A stretch of DNA of 51,605 bases from Anaerolineales bacterium (GTDB lineage: Bacteria; Chloroflexota; Anaerolineae; Anaerolineales; UBA11858), in the NCBI GenBank assembly GCA_018335275.1, contig JAGXKM010000006.1, positions 1-51,605 of the forward strand. The letters run 5' to 3'. Of this stretch, positions 1 through 7,609 are shown piece after piece. The notes beneath the pieces are model-generated. The model was not told where the DNA came from. It ran no database searches and was given only the letters and a program-made list of their open reading frames with translations. Within the stretch, counting starts at the first letter, position 1; every line of letters starts with the position of its first letter. The translations under genes were made by a program, and so were the position numbers.

Positions 1-1169
1 CCTCCCGTCAAAATAGTGCCAGCCCGGGAGAGCTCCTCGGTATAGTCCATGAAATCCCGGTACGGACCTTCAGAGATCACCGGCCCCATGAAAGTTTCCC
101 TCTCACCGGGATCCCCAACCGTTAACTCCTCTGTCTTATCCACCATCCGTTCCAGCACTTCGTCATACACAGGTTCTTCAACATAAACCCGGGAGTTCGC
201 AGAACACTTTTGGCCTTGCAAACCAAAAGCAGAACGCACGATACCCTTCACAGCCCGGTCCAGGTCCGCATGGCGGGAAACGATGGCCGGATTCTTCCCG
301 CCCAATTCTAAGATCACCGGATGGATATACTCTCGTTTCGAAAAGGCCCGATGGATGCGCATCCCCACTTCATAAGAACCGGTGAAGGTTATCCCATCCA
401 CATCGGGATGATCGACCAGGGAAGCGCCCAACACACTGCCCGACCCAGTCACAAAATTCACTGCCCCTTCCGGCAGTCCCGCATCCAAGAAACATTCCGC
501 GAGTAGTCGAACACTCCAGGAAGTTTTCGCTGCTGGTTTCATGACTACCGTGTTACCAGCCAACAAGGCAGCGCCTACCGGACCCCCGGTCAAGGCAGAG
601 GGGAAATTGAAAGGGCTGATAACCAACCAGACCCCGTAAGGCTTTAAAACAGAATAATTCGCAGCCTGATACCCTCGTAAAGGGTCCTCTCCCAATTTCT
701 TGATGAAGCCCTCTTCCCTTTCCATTTGGTCACAGGCATAGCGGATCAAGGCCGGCGCTTCCGATACATCCCCTAAAGCTTCCAGGCGGTTTTTTCCAAC
801 TTCGAGCGTAGTCGCTGCCGCGATCTCAAACACACGGTCATCGATCAAATCTGCAGCTTTCCGCAGTTTTCGAAGCCGTTCCTGCCAGGGGGTCCGGCTC
901 CATTCTGAAAAGGCCGATTTAGCCGCAGCCACCGCCTGATCAGCCTGACCTGGGGTGCCGGTGGGAAAGGAAGCCAAGACCTGATCTTTACGCGCTGGAT
1001 TCTTTACCTTGAAAGCATGGTCAGCAAAAACCTCTTTACCCCCGACCAGCATGCCGTACTCCCTGCCCAGATTCGCTCTCTTTTCTTGCAAGGCACCTTC
1101 GAACCGACTGTGGAGCTCCTCAGGGGGATCAAACATGGTCGCATACGTCAACTGAAAATCACTCGCCAT
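1..1169 (-). CDS. pruA: L-glutamate gamma-semialdehyde (P5C) dehydrogenase, C-terminus cut by window edge
   Basis: This enzyme oxidises glutamate semialdehyde/P5C to glutamate with NAD+ in the cytoplasmic proline degradation pathway. The first 389 codons are visible and the C-terminus lies outside the window. The start is the ATG at 1167-1169, with an AAGGAGAA ribosome site just upstream. The aldehyde dehydrogenase fold is clear. PFNFP lies near residue 187, the catalytic-base motif ELGGKNPAI has its Glu near 288, and the nucleophile motif GQKCSA has its Cys near 322. The GQKCSA form is typical of the RocA/PruA branch rather than generic aldehyde dehydrogenases. No proline dehydrogenase gene is seen beside it. 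It is transcribed divergently from the radical SAM gene. Confidence 0.9.
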   Translation of the reverse strand, partial: MASDFQLTYATMFDPPEELHSRFEGALQEKRANLGREYGMLVGGKEVFADHAFKVKNPARKDQVLASFPTGTPGQADQAVAAAKSAFSEWSRTPWQERLRKLRKAADLIDDRVFEIAAATTLEVGKNRLEALGDVSEAPALIRYACDQMEREEGFIKKLGEDPLRGYQAANYSVLKPYGVWLVISPFNFPSALTGGPVGAALLAGNTVVMKPAAKTSWSVRLLAECFLDAGLPEGAVNFVTGSGSVLGASLVDHPDVDGITFTGSYEVGMRIHRAFSKREYIHPVILELGGKNPAIVSRHADLDRAVKGIVRSAFGLQGQKCSANSRVYVEEPVYDEVLERMVDKTEELTVGDPGERETFMGPVISEGPYRDFMDYTEELSRAGTILTG

Positions 1170-1269
1170 AACTTCTCCTTCGGAAAACCGTTAACCAATA
1201 CACAAGATGAAATGAAATCCATCATGCAAATCTATCATATCTCACGCAGAAGGGGATTGCGTGCATATT

Positions 1270-1301
1270 TAACACCTATTAATCCTTTCAGGTGTTAGAA
1301 T
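1270..1301. promoter_or_regulatory. 8-bp inverted repeat overlapping a -10 box between divergent genes
   Basis: The arms TAACACCT (1270-1277) and AGGTGTTA (1290-1297) are perfect inverted copies separated by 12 bases. The right arm overlaps a plus-strand extended -10 candidate, TG at 1293-1294 followed by TAGAAT at 1296-1301, which would serve the radical SAM gene at 1385. The layout suits a repressor site, but a simple hairpin is also possible. No regulator gene is adjacent. Confidence 0.4.
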
Positions 1302-1384
1302 GAAATCACATCAACAAAGATCCAGGTCCCGGAAACACTGGCTCAACTCCCATTTCAATCATCTTATAGGTTCTGAGGAGATGT

Positions 1385-2863
1385 ATGAAAATATTACTCA
1401 TCTACCCTGAATTTCCAGACACGTTTTGGAGCTTCAAACATGCTCTGAAATTCATCAAGAAAAAGGCCAGCCTTCCCCCCCTGGGATTGCTGACAGTTGG
1501 AGCTCTACTCCCCACCACCTGGAAGAAACGACTCCTGGACTTAAACGTTCACAAGCTGACCGATAAGAACTTGGCTTGGGCAGATTACGTCTTCCTGAGC
1601 GCGATGACCGTGCAGCGGAAGGCCTCTGAACGGATTATTTCGCGCTGCAAGCAGGCAAACATCCCCATAGTTGCAGGGGGGCCATTGTTCACCATGGATT
1701 ATGAAGAATTCGATGCTGTAGATCATTTCGTTTTGAATGAAGCGGAAATCACACTGCCCTCATTTTTAGAGGACCTGGCTAAGGGAACGCCCAAACGCTT
1801 ATACACCACAGATGAATACGCAGATATGCGGGTCACACCACCTCCTCTTTGGCCCCTCTTAAACCTTGACGATTACAGCGGGATGGCTGTTCAATTCTCC
1901 CGCGGCTGTCCTTACAACTGCGATTTTTGTAACGTCACCGCCCTCCTCGGGCATCGGCCCCGAATCAAGTCCGCCCAACAGATCATCAAAGAGCTGGATG
2001 AATTGCATACCTTAGGCTGGCGGGGCTCCGTATTCTTCGTAGACGACAATTTCATTGGCAATCGACGCTATCTAAAAAAAGATTTGCTGCCTGCTCTCAT
2101 CCGCTGGCGAAAAGGCAAGCTGGGTTTCACCTTTCACACCGAAGCTTCGATTAACCTCGCAGATGATGATGAATTGATTGATCTCATGACCCAGGCGGGT
2201 TTCACCAAAGTTTTCATTGGGATAGAAACGCCAGATGAGGAAAGCTTAGCTGAATGCAGCAAAGGCCAAAACACCAACAGGAATATGGTAGAAGATGTAA
2301 AACACTTACAGCACTCAGGTCTGGAGGTACAGGGGGGATTCATCGTTGGTTTTGACTCCGACACCTCTTCCATATTTCAACGTCAAATCGACTTCATCCA
2401 GCAAAGCGGCATTGTCACAGCCATGGTGGGTCTCCTTCAAGCCCCTCCAGGGACAAAGCTTTTCAAACGCTTGAAAGCGGAAAACCGGCTCCTGGGCCAC
2501 ATGTCCGGTGACAACGTGGACGGCAGCACAAACATCATCCCTCTCATGGGGTTGGAGAAACTGGCTCAAGGATATCAGTATTTGATGGAAAACATTTACT
2601 CACCCCATCATTATTACCAGCGCGTGAAAACCTTCCTGAAGGAGTACCAACCTCCCAGCATTCGCGCCCCCTTCAATTGGACCCAAATGATGGCGTTCTT
2701 CCGCTCCATCTACCGGCTGGGCATCGTGGGTGAGGAAAGAAAGGAATACTGGGACCTGCTGCTCTGGACATTGAAAAAACGACCTGCCCTCTTCTCCACT
2801 GCCGTGACCATGGCCATCTATGGGCACCACTTCAAGAAAATTAGTGAGAAACATATTATCTAA
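1385..2863 (+). CDS. B12-binding-domain radical SAM protein (DUF4070-like C-terminus)
   Basis: This is a radical SAM enzyme of 492 residues with an N-terminal cobalamin-binding-type Rossmann domain (about 1-135), a radical SAM barrel (about 165-370) and a helical C-terminal region of DUF4070 type. The [4Fe-4S] cluster motif CxxxCxxC is formed by C175, C179 and C182. The N-terminal domain has no visible DxHxxG cobalamin ligand, so B12 may be bound base-on or not at all. The sequence NEAEITLPSFLEDL near 118 is characteristic of the family. The substrate cannot be deduced; relatives act on lipids, hopanoids and other hydrophobic molecules. The ATG at 1385 follows GAGGAG closely. An HD-domain gene follows on the same strand. 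Confidence 0.85.
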   Translation: MKILLIYPEFPDTFWSFKHALKFIKKKASLPPLGLLTVGALLPTTWKKRLLDLNVHKLTDKNLAWADYVFLSAMTVQRKASERIISRCKQANIPIVAGGPLFTMDYEEFDAVDHFVLNEAEITLPSFLEDLAKGTPKRLYTTDEYADMRVTPPPLWPLLNLDDYSGMAVQFSRGCPYNCDFCNVTALLGHRPRIKSAQQIIKELDELHTLGWRGSVFFVDDNFIGNRRYLKKDLLPALIRWRKGKLGFTFHTEASINLADDDELIDLMTQAGFTKVFIGIETPDEESLAECSKGQNTNRNMVEDVKHLQHSGLEVQGGFIVGFDSDTSSIFQRQIDFIQQSGIVTAMVGLLQAPPGTKLFKRLKAENRLLGHMSGDNVDGSTNIIPLMGLEKLAQGYQYLMENIYSPHHYYQRVKTFLKEYQPPSIRAPFNWTQMMAFFRSIYRLGIVGEERKEYWDLLLWTLKKRPALFSTAVTMAIYGHHFKKISEKHII

Positions 2864-2977
2864 AACAGGGATGCTTTTTTCAAATTGAAGGCCGGTCTCA
2901 AATTCCAGGATGAAGGATAGGTTTGAGAATTTTCCCTCTGCAGATGATTTCATTCCAAGGAAACCAAAAGGGGTTTT

Positions 2978-3784
2978 ATGAAAACAAAAGAGAATCCATT
3001 CGATGCTGAAATACACGTACCCACAGCCAGAAACGAATTGCTGGCTACGGTTATGGAAACGATTAACACGAACCAGGAAATCACCACCCTTTGGCACGTG
3101 ATCAACGTCAATGCCATGGATCGGTTAGGGATCACAGACCACGGACCGGTACATTTCCAGATTGCAGCTAATATTGGTTTGAAGCTCTGCCGACTGTTAA
3201 TCAAGAACAAAATCCCCATGTCCATCACGACAGATTACCAATTGTCCACGGACCACGCGGAGGTGGTCGTCGTTTTAGCAGGCATTTTGCATGATTTAGG
3301 GATGTCCATAAACCGGGATCAGCACGAGGAATTCAGCCTTTTCTTAGCCAACACGGTCTTGCGGGAAACCCTGGATTTTTTACCGATCACAGAAAGAACC
3401 ATCGTAATTTCTGAAATCATGCACGCCATCATCAGCCACCGCAGCGACGGTCGACCCCTCACCCTGGAAGCGGGCATTGCCCGCGTTGCAGATGCCCTGG
3501 ATATGAGCAAAGGACGTTCCCGGATCCCCTATGAGGCAGGAGAGGTCAACATACATTCCGTTTCCGCTGCGGCAATCGATAACATCGAAATCCAGGAGGG
3601 GGAAGAGAAACCCATTCAAATCAATATCCTGATGAACAACTCAGCAGGCCTTTTCCAGGTGGATGAATTACTGAAAAACAAAATTCTTGGTTCTGGATTA
3701 GAGCCTTATATGGATGTCAAAGCCTACATAGACCGGAAAACAGAGAAGAACCTTCTCAAATCATTTTCAATCAAAGGGCTTTAG
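2978..3784 (+). CDS. HD-domain metal-dependent phosphohydrolase family protein
   Basis: This is a predicted cytoplasmic phosphohydrolase of 268 residues. The HD-superfamily pattern is intact: His near 56-59, the HD pair H105-D106 in GILHDLGM, His residues near 149 and 154, and D172 in GIARVADALDMSKGRSR. The helical HD domain covers about residues 50-185. The C-terminal 80 residues look like a small alpha/beta domain of unknown role. An AAAGGGG ribosome site precedes the ATG. It follows the radical SAM gene after 114 bases and may be co-transcribed with it. The substrate is unknown; HD proteins of this kind act on nucleotides or phosphoesters. Confidence 0.8.
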   Translation: MKTKENPFDAEIHVPTARNELLATVMETINTNQEITTLWHVINVNAMDRLGITDHGPVHFQIAANIGLKLCRLLIKNKIPMSITTDYQLSTDHAEVVVVLAGILHDLGMSINRDQHEEFSLFLANTVLRETLDFLPITERTIVISEIMHAIISHRSDGRPLTLEAGIARVADALDMSKGRSRIPYEAGEVNIHSVSAAAIDNIEIQEGEEKPIQINILMNNSAGLFQVDELLKNKILGSGLEPYMDVKAYIDRKTEKNLLKSFSIKGL

Positions 3785-3899
3785 AAGAACCCCCTACGTA
3801 CTGTCTGCACTCCACCCTGAAGCAGCTGCAAATCCCAAAAGAACAAACAAGATAAATCAGGGGGCTTACCGCTCCCAATCTCCTGACCTCTGCCCGCTC

Positions 3900-4457
3900 T
3901 CATAACCCTAAAAGCTCAGACCTCCCCTTCATACTTTCCAGCACAACCTTGACAAACTCTTCAAGGGGAATATCCAACTGTTCTTCGCACATGCGGATTT
4001 TTTCCCGATTTGCTCCCGAGGCAAAGGAATTGGAATCGAATTTTTTGATCACGGATTCCACTGACACACCCGCCAATTTGGTGGGATGAACCAAAGCAAC
4101 CGCCACAATTAACCCGACCAGATCATCACAACTCACCAGGGCCCATTCCATGGTCGATTCCGGTTTCACTCCAGTATATTCATAATTATGCGACTTAATG
4201 GCCCGGATGATCTCCCCTGATACGCCCTCCTCTTCCAACTGCTCTGCGATCACCATTGTATGTCTTTCCGGGTCCTCCTTCGTCTCTTCATAGTCCGCGT
4301 CATGCAAAAGACCTACGATCTCCCATTTCTTGGGATCTCCCTGGAGGTATTCTGCCAAACCCGCCATGGCAGCTGCCACCCCGTAATGATGTTTACGTAA
4401 ATTTTTGTTGGTGATGTTTTCCTTTAGTATTTCCAACGCTCTCGCTTCCGAAATCAT
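3900..4457 (-). CDS. HD (HDIG-like) domain protein
   Basis: This is a compact HD-domain hydrolase of 185 residues. The start at 4457 is chosen because AAAAGGAGG lies 5 bases upstream; a longer open frame to 4511 has no such site. The metal-binding pattern is seen in RKHHYGV near residue 22, LLHDADYE (the HD pair) near 52, and later His residues in ERHTM and KSHNYEY. This matches the small HDIG proteins often annotated as predicted hydrolases, sometimes tRNA- or nucleotide-linked. It faces the preceding HD gene convergently and the two are not close paralogues. The substrate cannot be inferred. Confidence 0.8.
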   Translation of the reverse strand: MISEARALEILKENITNKNLRKHHYGVAAAMAGLAEYLQGDPKKWEIVGLLHDADYEETKEDPERHTMVIAEQLEEEGVSGEIIRAIKSHNYEYTGVKPESTMEWALVSCDDLVGLIVAVALVHPTKLAGVSVESVIKKFDSNSFASGANREKIRMCEEQLDIPLEEFVKVVLESMKGRSELLGL

Positions 4458-4559
4458 AATCAGCCTCCTTTTATCACTTACATTGTAAATCCCAAACCCA
4501 TTTTTTGCCATTCACCCCGCCTTCATACCGCTGAATCTAGAAAAACGCAAACATACCAT

Positions 4560-4587
4560 TTGACAAGCGCCCATTTTCGGCTATTGT
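4560..4587 (+). promoter_or_regulatory. Promoter for the DUF3795 gene
   Basis: A perfect -35 TTGACA (4560-4565) is followed after 16 bases by TATTGT (4582-4587). The inferred transcript would start near 4594, about 85 bases before the ATG at 4679. Confidence 0.5.
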
Positions 4588-4678
4588 TAAATTACCAAAA
4601 AATTTCCTGACCTCAGCTCATCCAGGGGCTCTAAGACAGAAAAATTGTCCTCATTAATCAAAAAAATGGGAGGGATAT

Positions 4679-5047
4679 ATGAGTATCAGCGGAAGAGCTG
4701 TATGTGGAATTAATTGTCAAGAATGTGCTATATACAAAGCGCCATTTGAATCCCAGGCAGCTGATCTTTTGTTAAGTTGGTTCAAGGAAATGAATGTGAT
4801 CGGGAGAAAGCAGGGAGTTGAAGATTTAATGGACGCCGGACCTTACTGCAAAGGCTGCCTGGGCCCCCGCGCGAACCACTGGTCCCCGGATTGCTTTATC
4901 CTTCAATGCTGTGTAGATGAGAAAGGGCTGTCCTCCTGCCACGAATGTGCGGATTTCCCGTGCGATTACCTCGAGGATTGGGCAAATCAAGAAGATAAAT
5001 ACATCGAAGCGTACCAGTATTTATTGGACAAAGTGGCACGCTCATAG
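4679..5047 (+). CDS. DUF3795 Cys-rich protein
   Basis: This is a small protein of 122 residues with many cysteines in the DUF3795 arrangement. CGINCQECAIY stands at the N-terminus, CKGCLGP in the middle, then a CC pair, CHEC and PCDYLEDW. The spacing suggests bound zinc or an iron-sulfur cluster, but the function of the family is not established. GGAGGG precedes the ATG by about 5 bases. A plausible promoter lies at 4560-4587. The gene stands alone, convergent with the glycosylase gene on the opposite strand. Confidence 0.8.
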   Translation: MSISGRAVCGINCQECAIYKAPFESQAADLLLSWFKEMNVIGRKQGVEDLMDAGPYCKGCLGPRANHWSPDCFILQCCVDEKGLSSCHECADFPCDYLEDWANQEDKYIEAYQYLLDKVARS

Positions 5048-5109
5048 AGGTATTACACCAGGGACTTTTCTTGAAACAAGCAAATATCGATCAGGGATGA
5101 CATCCCCCC

Positions 5110-6414
5110 TCACCTCAAATCTTTCACCCAATCCCGCATTCCTTCCCCTATCAACGATCCCTCAACCCCTATCGATTCCGCCCCTATGTACTTCATGAAA
5201 TCAGCGATACAGTCTTGCATTGCGGGTCTCATCCTTTCCACATCCCCGACCCCGTTTTCCCACCACCACCCTTTAAGTGTCAAAGACCGATCCTGCCTTT
5301 GAAATGTGGGCTCCACGCGAGCTACCATACGGTCCGCAAATATCACCGGGAGCACATAGTACCCATACTCCCTTTTCTCTTTTGGCTTATAGACCTCCCA
5401 TGCATACTCAAAATCGAAGAGCCAAGAAACTAGCCTCCGATCCCATATCAGGTTATCAAGAGGAGCGATGAATGCAGCCTGCTCTTCGACTTCAATCCCA
5501 CCCTGAATCCTTTTCAAGAGGGATAAATCACGATCTTGAATGAAGAACACACGGCCCGGCAGCTCCTCAACTCCCACAGCATGGACCCTGCCTTCCTCAA
5601 CCAAACCCCCGAGTATCTTCCGCCGCTCTCTGCTTTTCACACCCAACATCCCGCCCCAATGTTCCCCCGCATGGGCATGAGCTAGTTTCAATCCCCCAAT
5701 CCTGCGCCACACATGCCAGGATTGATAATCCTCCATGGCTTCGCTTGGATCCGGGGCATCAAGGAGGTCTTTGGGCAGCAATCTATTGATGAGATCAAAA
5801 TAGCGACGTTTATTTTCACGGTGATGAATCCCCAGCTCTCCCATGGCGTAGAGGGATTCCAAAGCCGCCCGAGACGCCCGGGTTGGACCCCAGGACCAAT
5901 CTGTTTTCTCGTACCCTTTGTAATCCAGAGACGACTGCGGTCCCTCCTCCCGGATCTTTTCCAACACATCCGGAGCGACTTTCATCACCTTTCCAGCAGG
6001 GTCGCCGTGTTTTTCGACCATCTTGGCCCTGTGGCGGGAAAAGTATGGCCAATCTTCAACAGGAAAAATCGAAGCCATCTTATCAAAGCCATCGACCAGT
6101 TTCCTCTCTTTATATAGGAGTTCATCCAGCATGGAGGATTGATAGCCTTTGACACGTGCCTGCAGGACGAGGTCAGGGTTGCTGCCAATGATATCGATGG
6201 GATCAAATTGAATAGCATTTAGATCCCTGACCACCTCCAATGCCCCCGCCTTCCCTTTTCTCTGCCGGGGGGGAAGTAAACCATGGGCCGCTAACATGAA
6301 ACGGCGCGCTTGCCGTTTGTTAAGTTGGAAGCTTGGATCAGGGAGAGGAACACGGGCCACAGCATTACCCCTTTTATCTAAACGAAATTGATCTACAGGC
6401 TCATATTGTATCAT
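5110..6414 (-). CDS. Winged-helix DNA glycosylase, YcaQ/AlkX-like
   Basis: This belongs to the HTH_42/DUF1006 family that includes AlkZ and AlkX (YcaQ), glycosylases that unhook alkylated and interstrand cross-linked bases. The motif AIQFDPI near residue 70 places Q and D in the QxD arrangement described for the AlkX branch (AlkZ has QxQ). The tandem winged-helix region runs through the first half and the C-terminal beta domain is intact. I place the start at the ATG at 6414 (434 residues). The frame stays open to a GTG at 6486, but that stretch has no ribosome site and contains a hairpin. The gene is divergent from exonuclease III, which suggests a small DNA-repair neighbourhood. Confidence 0.8.
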   Translation of the reverse strand: MIQYEPVDQFRLDKRGNAVARVPLPDPSFQLNKRQARRFMLAAHGLLPPRQRKGKAGALEVVRDLNAIQFDPIDIIGSNPDLVLQARVKGYQSSMLDELLYKERKLVDGFDKMASIFPVEDWPYFSRHRAKMVEKHGDPAGKVMKVAPDVLEKIREEGPQSSLDYKGYEKTDWSWGPTRASRAALESLYAMGELGIHHRENKRRYFDLINRLLPKDLLDAPDPSEAMEDYQSWHVWRRIGGLKLAHAHAGEHWGGMLGVKSRERRKILGGLVEEGRVHAVGVEELPGRVFFIQDRDLSLLKRIQGGIEVEEQAAFIAPLDNLIWDRRLVSWLFDFEYAWEVYKPKEKREYGYYVLPVIFADRMVARVEPTFQRQDRSLTLKGWWWENGVGDVERMRPAMQDCIADFMKYIGAESIGVEGSLIGEGMRDWVKDLR

Positions 6415-6731
6415 TCCAGAAAAATGGAGCAGGAACAGCAAATTGCTGAGGAAAAGCAAAAGTGGTGTGCAGGCAACTAAACCCACACACCACTGCTAAG
6501 GAGGAGAAAACAAGGAGGAAAACCCTGTCCCTTGCTGCTTTATAGACGCCTTCATGAATAGATATCTTACCTTTGTATGCCGAGATTTCCAGAAAGTATC
6601 TGGAGCGGGAAAAGCCCTACCCATATGAGGTTCTTTCTACATCCATTTTTCCTTTGATTTTTTCAAGGGCAACCACACAGCGTCTTGATTTGATACAATT
6701 TGGAAAAGTTCAAGGAGCGGATGACAGACCC
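6415..6731. other. Divergent intergenic region with hairpin and two SD-like tracts
   Basis: This 317-base stretch separates the glycosylase and exonuclease genes. It holds a 9-bp inverted repeat with arms at 6461-6469 and 6486-6494 and a 16-base loop. It also holds two perfect plus-strand ribosome-site-like tracts at 6498-6506 and 6512-6519. No start codon sits at the right distance behind either tract, so no small gene can be supported. No consensus promoter was recognised. Confidence 0.4.
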
Positions 6732-7499
6732 ATGCAGATCACAACCTGGAACGTAAACGGTTTGCGGGCCACTTTTCGCAAGGGCGCAGATCATTGGTGG
6801 AGAGAGGAAGGGCCGGATGTGCTTTGCCTGCAGGAAATCCGCGCCCGCCCTGAACAATTGACATTCAAACAGCGAGAAACATTGGAAAGGGAATATTCCC
6901 TGTGGCATCCCGGAAAGCGCCCCGGTTACAGCGGGGTAGGGACCTTTTCTGCGGTCGAACCCATAGAAAACCGCAAAGGTATTGGGGATTCGAAATTCGA
7001 CAGGGAAGGCAGGCTCATCCAGACCATCTTCCCGGGCTTTCACCTTTTCAACGTTTATGTTCCCAATGGAGGGCGAGACTTATCCCGCCTGGATTACAAA
7101 CTAGATTTCTATGCCAGGCTGTTAGATATCTGCAAGAAGCTTCAAGCCCAAGGTGAGAAAATCATCATCTGCGGGGATTTGAACACAGCCCATCAGGAGA
7201 TAGATCTCCGGAACCCCAAAGAGAATGAAGCAAACACAGGGTTTCTTCCCAAAGAACGAGCCTGGATAGACCGCTTCCTGGCCCATGGGTTTCTGGACGC
7301 CTACCGCGAACTGTACCCACATCGTGAACAGTATACCTGGTGGACCTACCGCTTCAACGCCAGAAAGAGGGACATCGGGTGGCGCCTGGATTATTTCCTG
7401 ATCTCTGAGCGCCTCATGCCCCAAGTGGAAGATGTCATAATCCACACCGAAGTTAAGGGTTCCGACCACTGCCCGGTGAGCCTGATTATCGCGAAATGA
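6732..7499 (+). CDS. xth: Exodeoxyribonuclease III (AP endonuclease)
   Basis: This Mg2+-dependent AP endonuclease/3'-5' exonuclease of base excision repair is 255 residues long. All catalytic motifs of the exonuclease III/ExoA family are present in order: TWNVNGLRA at the N-terminus, LCLQEIRA with the metal-binding Glu, YVPNGG, ICGDLNTAH with the Asp/Asn pair, WRLDYFL, and the terminal GSDHCPV with the catalytic Asp-His. The start is the ATG at 6732 because it gives the normal family N-terminus; the frame extends upstream to 6573 without homology. AAGGAG lies about 13 bases upstream, rather far. It is divergent from the YcaQ/AlkX-type glycosylase. Confidence 0.93.
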   Translation: MQITTWNVNGLRATFRKGADHWWREEGPDVLCLQEIRARPEQLTFKQRETLEREYSLWHPGKRPGYSGVGTFSAVEPIENRKGIGDSKFDREGRLIQTIFPGFHLFNVYVPNGGRDLSRLDYKLDFYARLLDICKKLQAQGEKIIICGDLNTAHQEIDLRNPKENEANTGFLPKERAWIDRFLAHGFLDAYRELYPHREQYTWWTYRFNARKRDIGWRLDYFLISERLMPQVEDVIIHTEVKGSDHCPVSLIIAK

Positions 7500-7609
7500 G
7501 ACCCAACCCCCGCACACAACTCGCCACAGCATGATCTCCTCCATGTTAAAATATCAATGGACCCTCACTTTTCCTTGATTTTTAAGCAAACTATGACAAG
7601 CAAAGACAA

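Noticed and set aside
6573-6731. N-terminal extension of exonuclease III
   Set aside because: The family N-terminus starts at 6732, and the upstream codons give unrelated sequence without a ribosome site.
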